DNA from: Actinomycetes bacterium
GTDB lineage: Bacteria; Actinomycetota; Actinomycetes; Actinomycetales; Cellulomonadaceae
DNA: 5,037 bases
Assembly (NCBI GenBank): GCA_021793115.1
Contig: JAJYTJ010000225.1
Coordinates: 1 to 5,037, forward strand
Direction: 5' to 3'
Positions 1-3,675 of the stretch are shown one piece after another. The notes below the pieces were generated by a model that saw only the letters and a list, made by a program, of their open reading frames with translations, was not told the DNA's origin and ran no database searches. The position numbers and the translations under genes are program-made. Position 1 is the stretch's first letter. Each line of letters begins with the position of its first letter.

Positions 1-321
1 CCCGAGCGGACGAGCGCCCCGGCGCCCGCCGCCGAGCTGCGCCGCATCACGACGGTGCACCCGCGGTCGTACAACGACGCGCGGACCATCGGAGAGGCGT
101 TCCGCTCCGGCATCCCGGTGATCATCAACCTCACGGACATGGACGACGCGGACGCCAAGCGCCTCGTCGACTTCTCCGCGGGGCTGATCTTCGGCCTGCA
201 CGGCGCGATCGAGCGCGTGACCAGCAAGGTGTTCCTGCTCTCGCCCGCGACCGTCGAGGTGTCGGCGCAGGGCGCGACCGCCGAGGCCCCTGCGAAGTCC
301 GGTTTCTACAACCAGAGCTGA
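1..321 (+). CDS. sepF: Cell division protein SepF (3' part; start lies outside the window)
   Basis: The reading frame is open from base 1 to TGA at 319-321 and gives the last 106 residues. The first 15 or so (Pro/Ala/Arg-rich) look like the end of the variable linker. After that comes a SepF/DUF552 core: [19 protein letters not shown], then [20 protein letters not shown], then [16 protein letters not shown] and KVFLLSP. It ends in the FYNQS-type tail usual for actinobacterial SepF. In this family the core dimerises and binds the C-terminal tail of FtsZ, while an N-terminal amphipathic helix (not in the window) anchors the Z-ring to the membrane. Actinobacteria lack FtsA, so SepF is the main anchor. 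A GTG at 55 is in frame, but it falls inside the conserved core and is not the start. The yggT gene follows after 18 nt, the usual sepF-yggT order. Confidence 0.95.
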   Translation, partial: PERTSAPAPAAELRRITTVHPRSYNDARTIGEAFRSGIPVIINLTDMDDADAKRLVDFSAGLIFGLHGAIERVTSKVFLLSPATVEVSAQGATAEAPAKSGFYNQS

Positions 322-339
322 GACGTGCAGAGTTAGCGC

Positions 340-624
340 GTGGTCGTCCTCCAGGTCATCAAACAGGTCCTCAGTCTCGTCGTCGTCCTCTTCCTCATCT
401 TCCTGCTCGCGCGTGCGGTGCTGGACTGGGTCCAGTTCTTCGCGCGGGACTGGCGCCCCAAGGGCGTGTCGCTCGTGGTGGCCGAGGCCGTCTACACCGT
501 GACCGACCCGCCCCTGCGGCTGTTGCGGCGCCTCATCCCGCCGCTGCGGTTGGGCACCGTCGCCATCGACGTCGCGTACATGGCGCTGTTCGCCATCTGC
601 TGGGTGCTGCTCGCGTTCCTCTGA
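340..624 (+). CDS. YggT/YlmG family integral membrane protein
   Basis: This 94-residue protein has the size and two-helix layout of the YggT family. There is a hydrophobic segment at about 8-32 ending in ARAVLDW, a polar loop with the family signature TDPPLRLLRRLIPP (55-68), and a second hydrophobic segment at about 72-94 containing D77. Its exact biochemical role is not settled. The family is linked to division and envelope functions through its constant position next to sepF. The start is limited by the sequence: an earlier in-frame GTG at 325 runs into TAG at 334-336, so GTG 340 is the first usable codon. No clear Shine-Dalgarno sequence precedes it, so it is probably translated by coupling to sepF, whose stop lies 18 nt upstream. 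No promoter is evident in the gap. Confidence 0.9.
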   Translation: MVVLQVIKQVLSLVVVLFLIFLLARAVLDWVQFFARDWRPKGVSLVVAEAVYTVTDPPLRLLRRLIPPLRLGTVAIDVAYMALFAICWVLLAFL

Positions 625-646
625 CCCCTCGCGGCCCGTCACCCGA

Positions 647-696
647 GGCCCCGGGGATGTTCCGCGGCCGGTGTGTCGTGGGAGGTCTCCGGGGCC
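647..696. repeat. GC-rich inverted repeat after yggT (possible weak terminator)
   Basis: GGCCCCGG at 647-654 is the exact reverse complement of CCGGGGCC at 689-696, with a 34-nt loop. It begins 22 nt after the yggT stop and could slow or end dcw-cluster transcription before the divIVA promoter. There is no T-rich tail, the loop is long, and such arms arise by chance in DNA this GC-rich, so the functional reading is weak. Confidence 0.2.
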
Positions 697-706
697 CAAT
701 CTCCGC

Positions 707-712
707 TACGGT
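707..712 (+). promoter_or_regulatory. Candidate -10 element of a divIVA promoter
   Basis: TACGGT fits the actinobacterial TAnnnT -10 pattern and lies in the 152-bp gap before divIVA. No good -35 is visible 16-19 bp upstream (the region reads GGAGGTCTCC), which is common for actinobacterial vegetative promoters. It would place the transcription start near A719 and leave a leader of about 58 nt. Inferred from pattern and position only. Confidence 0.4.
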
Positions 713-718
713 GGCCCG

Positions 719-733
719 ATGGCGGTCCCGTGA
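719..733 (+). other. Possible leaderless four-codon upstream ORF (MAVP)
   Basis: ATG GCG GTC CCG TGA begins 6 nt after the candidate -10 TACGGT, the same spacing seen between TACACT and the lspA start. If transcription begins at A719, the mRNA would start with this ATG, and actinobacteria translate such leaderless starts efficiently. The ORF ends 43 nt before the divIVA ATG. It is too short to judge by coding statistics, so it may be chance. Confidence 0.25.
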
Positions 734-763
734 CTGCCGCTGGGCTCGAGCAGCACGACCGAC

Positions 764-770
764 AGAGGTG
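764..770 (+). promoter_or_regulatory. Ribosome binding site of divIVA
   Basis: AGAGGTG (followed by A) lies 6 nt before the ATG at 777 and is a good Shine-Dalgarno match. It decides the start: an upstream in-frame ATG at 657 has no such site and would add 40 residues unlike any DivIVA N-terminus. Confidence 0.8.
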
Positions 771-776
771 ACGACG

Positions 777-1448
777 ATGGCACTGCTGACCGCAGACGAC
801 GTCCTGAACAAGAAGTTCCAGTCGACGAAGTTCCGCGAGGGGTACGACCAGGACGAGGTCGACGACTTCCTGGACGAGATCGTCACCACCCTGCGCGAGC
901 TGCAGAACGAGAACGACGACGTCAAGACCAAGCTCGCCGCGGCGGAGCGCCGCATCGCGGAGCTGAGCCGTGACGGGGCCGCCGCCGCGGCAGCCGCGCC
1001 GGCACCCGTGAACGTCCCCGAGCCGGAGCCCGAGCCGGCCCCCGTGGTGGTTCCGGCGCCCGCGCCGACGCCGACCTTCGTCGCGCCCGCGCCCGCGCCG
1101 CGCAACGAGCCCGAGTCCGCAACCGGGATGCTCGCGCTGGCGCAGAAGCTGCACGACGACTACGTGCGCAGCGGCCAGGAGGAGTCCGACCGGCTCGTCA
1201 ACGAGGCGCGCGTGCGCGCCTCCCAGATCGTCCGCGAGGCCGAGGAGACGAGCCAGCGCACGCTCATGCAGCTCGAGCAGGAGCGCAGCCTGCTGGAGCG
1301 CAAGATCGACGAGCTGCGGGTGTTCGAGCGCGACTACCGGACGCGCCTGAAGAGCTACCTGGAGAACCTGCTGGGCGACCTCGACAACCGTGGCAACGCG
1401 CTGCCGCCGCGCGCCGGGCAGGCCCAGGCCGTCGGCGACAACCTCTAG
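777..1448 (+). CDS. divIVA: DivIVA/Wag31 polar growth and division-site scaffold protein
   Basis: The product has 223 residues. Residues 1-64 form the DivIVA lipid-binding domain: MALLTADDVLNKKF, then FREGYDQDEVDDFLDEI, leading into a coiled coil. F19 and R20 sit in the loop where Bacillus subtilis DivIVA carries its membrane-contacting F17 and R18. Residues 67-114 are a low-complexity Ala/Pro/Glu linker with an Ala run and EPEPEPEP-like stretches. Residues 115-203 are a second long coiled coil rich in Glu/Arg, followed by a short polar tail. In actinobacteria this protein oligomerises on curved membrane at poles and septa and recruits the peptidoglycan elongation machinery. The ATG is chosen because of the strong ribosome binding site and because MALLTADDV matches the family N-terminus. 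It probably forms its own transcription unit, with a candidate promoter upstream and a strong terminator 12 nt after the stop. Confidence 0.95.
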   Translation: MALLTADDVLNKKFQSTKFREGYDQDEVDDFLDEIVTTLRELQNENDDVKTKLAAAERRIAELSRDGAAAAAAAPAPVNVPEPEPEPAPVVVPAPAPTPTFVAPAPAPRNEPESATGMLALAQKLHDDYVRSGQEESDRLVNEARVRASQIVREAEETSQRTLMQLEQERSLLERKIDELRVFERDYRTRLKSYLENLLGDLDNRGNALPPRAGQAQAVGDNL

Positions 1449-1460
1449 CCCGACCTCGCT

Positions 1461-1496
1461 CGACACGCAGTCCCCGTCCTCGGGGGCTGCGTGTCG
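1461..1496 (+). terminator. Strong hairpin terminator after divIVA
   Basis: Bases 1461-1475 pair with 1482-1496 in an uninterrupted 15-bp stem (14 Watson-Crick pairs and one G-T pair, 1471/1486) closed by a 6-nt loop GTCCTC. The tail TGTTGTG is only modestly T-rich, as is usual in actinobacteria. It begins 12 nt after the divIVA stop and ends before the promoter of the next gene, so it separates the two units. Confidence 0.85.
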
Positions 1497-1498
1497 TG

Positions 1499-1527
1499 TT
1501 GTGCGCGGCAGAGCGCGCGATTACAGT
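1499..1527 (+). promoter_or_regulatory. Promoter of the dksA-like gene (TTGTGC-N17-TACAGT)
   Basis: A -35-like TTGTGC (1499-1504) and a -10-like TACAGT (1522-1527) are separated by exactly 17 bp. This is the best sigma-70-type match in the window. Transcription would start near 1533-1534, leaving a leader of about 24 nt before GTG 1558. The -35 shares bases with the tail of the preceding terminator. Confidence 0.6.
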
Positions 1528-1540
1528 CGCGTGACTTCCG

Positions 1541-1551
1541 AAGGGGGGGTG
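1541..1551 (+). promoter_or_regulatory. G-rich ribosome binding site of the dksA-like gene
   Basis: AAGGGGGGGTG lies just before GTG 1558, with 8 nt between the G run and the start codon. The run of seven G can pair with the anti-Shine-Dalgarno sequence with one G-U pair. It supports 1558 over GTG 1531, which would lie 3 nt after the -10 and upstream of the expected transcript start, and over GTG 1549, which lies inside the run. Confidence 0.5.
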
Positions 1552-1557
1552 ACCGGC

Positions 1558-2013
1558 GTGAACGAGGTGCTCAACACGCTCACCGTGAGCGGTGAGTCGA
1601 AGGACTTGTCGAAGATGGTCAAGCAGTTCCCTGTCCGTGCCGGGGAGAAGCCGTGGACGGCCAAGGAAGTGACGGCCGTCGCCGACGAGCTGGTGGTGGA
1701 GCGAGAGCGGCTCAAGGGTGAGCTGGCCGACGCGGACGCCGATCTGACGGACCTGCTGCGCAACGCCGGCGACGGTGCCGGTGACGACCAGGCAGACTCG
1801 GGCGCCTCGGCCCTCGAGCGTGAGCACGAGCTCACCCTGGTGAACAACACGCGCGACCTGCTGCAGCAGACCCAGCACGCGCTCGAGCGCATCGCCGCCG
1901 GCACGTTCGGCACGTGCGAGTCGTGCGGCCAGCCCATCGGGAAGGCGCGCCTGCAGGCGTTCCCGCGGGCGACGTTGTGCGTGGAGTGCAAGCAGCGGGA
2001 GGAACGGCGCTGA
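1558..2013 (+). CDS. TraR/DksA family C4 zinc-finger transcription regulator
   Basis: The product has 151 residues from GTG 1558. The N-terminal part holds the actinobacterial family stretch QFPVRAGEKPWTAKEV (23-38). Next comes a helix at about 40-68, an acidic tip (DDQADSGA, 76-83), a return helix at about 85-112, and a zinc finger CESC...CVEC with C120, C123, C141 and C144 (C-X2-C-X17-C-X2-C). This is the DksA layout: a coiled coil that enters the RNA polymerase secondary channel, plus a zinc-binding globular part. Family members modulate initiation, in proteobacteria with ppGpp; the effect of this one is unknown. Relative to the DxxDxA tip motif of Escherichia coli DksA it reads DxxDxG, with Ala one residue later. 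ATG 1615 (M20), preceded by AAGGA at 1600-1604, is a possible alternative start giving 132 residues. The lspA gene follows after 20 nt. Confidence 0.9.
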   Translation: MNEVLNTLTVSGESKDLSKMVKQFPVRAGEKPWTAKEVTAVADELVVERERLKGELADADADLTDLLRNAGDGAGDDQADSGASALEREHELTLVNNTRDLLQQTQHALERIAAGTFGTCESCGQPIGKARLQAFPRATLCVECKQREERR

Positions 2014-2021
2014 GCCGCCCG

Positions 2022-2027
2022 TACACT
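2022..2027 (+). promoter_or_regulatory. -10 element for a leaderless lspA transcript
   Basis: TACACT is a clear TAnnnT -10 and is followed by exactly 6 nt before GTG 2034, so transcription would begin at the start codon. No Shine-Dalgarno sequence precedes that GTG, which agrees. No recognisable -35 is present; the upstream DNA is the end of the dksA-like gene. Confidence 0.5.
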
Positions 2028-2033
2028 CCTGCG

Positions 2034-2669
2034 GTGCCCGAGAACCCGATCGACGAGACCGACGACGACGCGACGGGGCCGGTGACGGGCTCGTCGCCGG
2101 CCCGACGGCACCACCTCATCCCGCTCGTGGTCGTGCTCACCGTCGTGGTGCTCGGCCTCGACCAACTCGCCAAGTGGCGCGCGCTGGCCACGCTGGTGCC
2201 GGGCAAGCGCGTCGACGTGCTCGGGTCGCTGCTCGGGTTCGAGCTCGTGTTCAACCGCGGCGCGGCGCTGTCGATCGCCACCGGCATGACATGGGTGCTG
2301 ACGCTCATCGCGGCGATCGTCGTGGTGGTCGTCGCGCGCGCGTCGCGCCGGCTGGGCTCGCGGCTCTGGGCGGTCGCGTTCGGGCTGCTCCTCGGCGGCG
2401 CACTGGGCAACCTCGTCGACCGGTTCTTCCGGCCGCCGGGGCCGGCGCGCGGCCACGTCGTCGACTTCATCGCCTACTCGAACTGGTTCGTGGGAAACAT
2501 CGCCGACATCGCGATCGTCGTCGCCGCCGTGCTCGTCGTGCTGCAGACGTTGCGGGGCGTGCCGCTGGACGGCACGCGCGAGCGGCCGGCGGAGCCGACC
2601 GAGCCGGCCGAACCGACCGAGCCGGCCGAACCGGCCCAGCCGGGCGAGTCCACCGTGCGGGAGCCGTGA
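2034..2669 (+). CDS. lspA: Lipoprotein signal peptidase (signal peptidase II)
   Basis: This membrane aspartyl protease cleaves the signal peptide from diacylglyceryl-modified prolipoproteins. The product has 211 residues, longer than the usual 160-170. Residues 1-28 are an acidic, Thr-rich cytoplasmic extension ending in ARRHH. Four hydrophobic segments follow, at about 29-46, 84-101, 110-126 and 152-171. Family motifs are present: DQLAKW (43-48), FNRGAALS (73-80), [10 protein letters not shown] (121-130) with catalytic D129, VVDF (142-145), and GNIADIAI (154-161) with catalytic D157. The C-terminal 35 or so residues are a charged tail with PAEPTE repeats. GTG 2034 is chosen because it lies 6 nt after a -10 element and keeps all four helices. 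The in-frame open stretch upstream to 1914 only overlaps the previous gene. The rluD-like gene starts 7 nt after the stop, so the two are probably co-transcribed. Confidence 0.95.
   Translation: MPENPIDETDDDATGPVTGSSPARRHHLIPLVVVLTVVVLGLDQLAKWRALATLVPGKRVDVLGSLLGFELVFNRGAALSIATGMTWVLTLIAAIVVVVVARASRRLGSRLWAVAFGLLLGGALGNLVDRFFRPPGPARGHVVDFIAYSNWFVGNIADIAIVVAAVLVVLQTLRGVPLDGTRERPAEPTEPAEPTEPAEPAQPGESTVREP
2595..2648 (+). repeat. 18-bp tandem repeat in the lspA tail
   Basis: An 18-bp unit encoding PTEPAE occurs twice without a mismatch (2595-2612 and 2613-2630). A third, degenerate copy (2631-2648) encodes PAQPGE. The unit is a whole number of codons, so copy-number change by replication slippage would lengthen or shorten the LspA tail without a frameshift. 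Confidence 0.8.
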
Positions 2670-2676
2670 CGACCCC

Positions 2677-3612
2677 GTGACGACGCATCGCACGCTGCCG
2701 GTGCCCGACGGGCTCGCTGGCGAGCGCGTCGACGCCGGGCTGGCGCGGATGCTCGGCCTGTCGCGGACGCGCGCGGCCGAGGTGGTCGAGGCCGGGGCGG
2801 TGCTGCTCGACGGGCGCGCCGTCGGCAAGTCGGACCGCCTGGTGGCGGGCGGCTGGCTCGAGGTGGAGCTGCCGGATGCGGCGCCCGCGGGCCCGCCCGC
2901 CCCGCCCCAGCCGGTGCCGGGGATGACGATCGTGCACGACGACGACGACGTCGTCGTGGTGGACAAGCCCGTGGGCGTGGCCGCGCACCCGTCGCCGGGC
3001 TGGACCGGCCCGACCGTGGTGGGGGCGCTCGCGGCGGCGGGATACCGGGTGTCGACGTCCGGGGCGGCGGAGCGCCAGGGGGTGGTGCACCGGCTGGACG
3101 TGGGCACCAGCGGGCTCATGGTGGTCGCCAAGACGGAGCGCGCCTACACGGTGCTCAAGCGGGCGTTCAAGGAACGCACGGTCGAGAAGGTGTACCACGC
3201 GGTGGTGCAGGGTCACCCCGAGCCGACGACCGGGACGATCGACGCCCCGGTCGGCCGGCACCCGAGCTCCGACTGGAAGTTCGCGGTGGTCGCGAGCGGC
3301 AAGCCGGCGGTGACGCACTACGAGGTGGTCGAGATGCTGCCGTCGGCCTCGCTCGTCGAGGTCCACCTCGAGACGGGCCGCACGCACCAGATCCGGGTCC
3401 ACTTCGCCGCGCTGCGGCACGTGCTCGTCGGCGACCTCACGTACGGCGCCGACCCGGTGCTGGCGGAGCGCCTCGGTCTGTCGCGGCAGTGGCTGCACGC
3501 CGTGCGGCTGGCGTTCGAGCACCCCACGGGCGGCGGCTGGGTCGAGTTCGCCAGCCCCTACCCGGAGGACCTGGCGACGGCCCTCGACCGGCTCCGCGAG
3601 CCGTACCGCTGA
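2677..3612 (+). CDS. RluA/RluD-family RNA pseudouridine synthase
   Basis: The product has 311 residues, a normal length for the family. An N-terminal S4 RNA-binding domain spans about 16-65 ([20 protein letters not shown]...). A Pro/Ala linker follows (68-82), then the catalytic domain: [17 protein letters not shown] (92-108), the motif [16 protein letters not shown] (138-153) with catalytic D141, [12 protein letters not shown] (231-242) and GDLTYG (252-257). These enzymes isomerise uridine in RNA; the S4 domain plus HRLD motif points to the RluC/RluD group, which acts on 23S rRNA. The exact target cannot be read from sequence, so I give no symbol. GTG 2677 gives an N-terminus ([18 protein letters not shown]) that leads directly into the S4 domain. 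GGGAG at 2659-2663 is a distant ribosome binding site, and the 7-nt gap after lspA suggests coupled translation. The lspA-rluD pairing is widely conserved. Confidence 0.93.
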   Translation: MTTHRTLPVPDGLAGERVDAGLARMLGLSRTRAAEVVEAGAVLLDGRAVGKSDRLVAGGWLEVELPDAAPAGPPAPPQPVPGMTIVHDDDDVVVVDKPVGVAAHPSPGWTGPTVVGALAAAGYRVSTSGAAERQGVVHRLDVGTSGLMVVAKTERAYTVLKRAFKERTVEKVYHAVVQGHPEPTTGTIDAPVGRHPSSDWKFAVVASGKPAVTHYEVVEMLPSASLVEVHLETGRTHQIRVHFAALRHVLVGDLTYGADPVLAERLGLSRQWLHAVRLAFEHPTGGGWVEFASPYPEDLATALDRLREPYR

Positions 3613-3616
3613 CCGG

Positions 3617-3641
3617 GCCGGGACACGGTGCCGGTCCCGGC
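3617..3641 (+). terminator. Hairpin after rluD-like gene (probable terminator)
   Basis: GCCGGGAC (3617-3624) pairs perfectly with GTCCCGGC (3634-3641) around a 9-nt loop, 4 nt after the stop codon. No T tract follows. A competing pairing, GGACAC (3621-3626) with GTGTCC (3646-3651), is also possible. Position supports termination of the lspA-rluD unit before the dnaE promoter. Confidence 0.45.
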
Positions 3642-3662
3642 GGGAGTGTCCGGGGCGCGACG

Positions 3663-3668
3663 TAGGAT
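3663..3668 (+). promoter_or_regulatory. -10 element for a leaderless dnaE transcript
   Basis: TAGGAT fits TAnnnT and lies 7 nt before the dnaE ATG at 3676, so the transcript would begin at or next to the A of the start codon. No Shine-Dalgarno sequence precedes the ATG (the 13 bases before it read TAGGATCGCCCGC). No clear -35 is seen. Confidence 0.5.
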
Positions 3669-3675
3669 CGCCCGC

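Noticed and set aside
657..776. Upstream ATG at 657 as the start of divIVA
   Set aside because: It would add 40 Arg-rich residues unlike any DivIVA N-terminus and would span the candidate promoter. ATG 777 has a good ribosome binding site and the expected N-terminus.
984..1100. Repetitive GCC/GCG and CCC/GAG codons in divIVA as a possible DNA repeat element
   Set aside because: No unit repeats exactly over a useful length; it reflects the Ala/Pro/Glu linker at protein level.
533..1466. Overlapping minus-strand open frames opposite divIVA
   Set aside because: The Gly/Ala/Arg-rich translations are complements of the divIVA coiled coil and linker. There is no ribosome binding site or family motif.
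1914..2033. Upstream start for lspA inside the dksA-like gene
   Set aside because: It would overlap the zinc-finger coding region by 100 nt and add residues unrelated to LspA. GTG 2034 sits correctly behind a -10 element.
2942..2957. Perfect 16-bp palindrome ACGACGACGTCGTCGT in the rluD-like gene
   Set aside because: It arises because GAC (Asp) codons are followed by GTC (Val) codons, which are reverse complements. The encoded [11 protein letters not shown] stretch is a normal part of the RluD catalytic domain, so an operator is not needed to explain it.
1521..3131. Open frame of 536 codons on the minus strand
   Set aside because: It is antisense to the dksA-like gene, lspA and the rluD-like gene. 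The product is low-complexity Arg/Ser/Thr-rich sequence, a typical GC-rich shadow.
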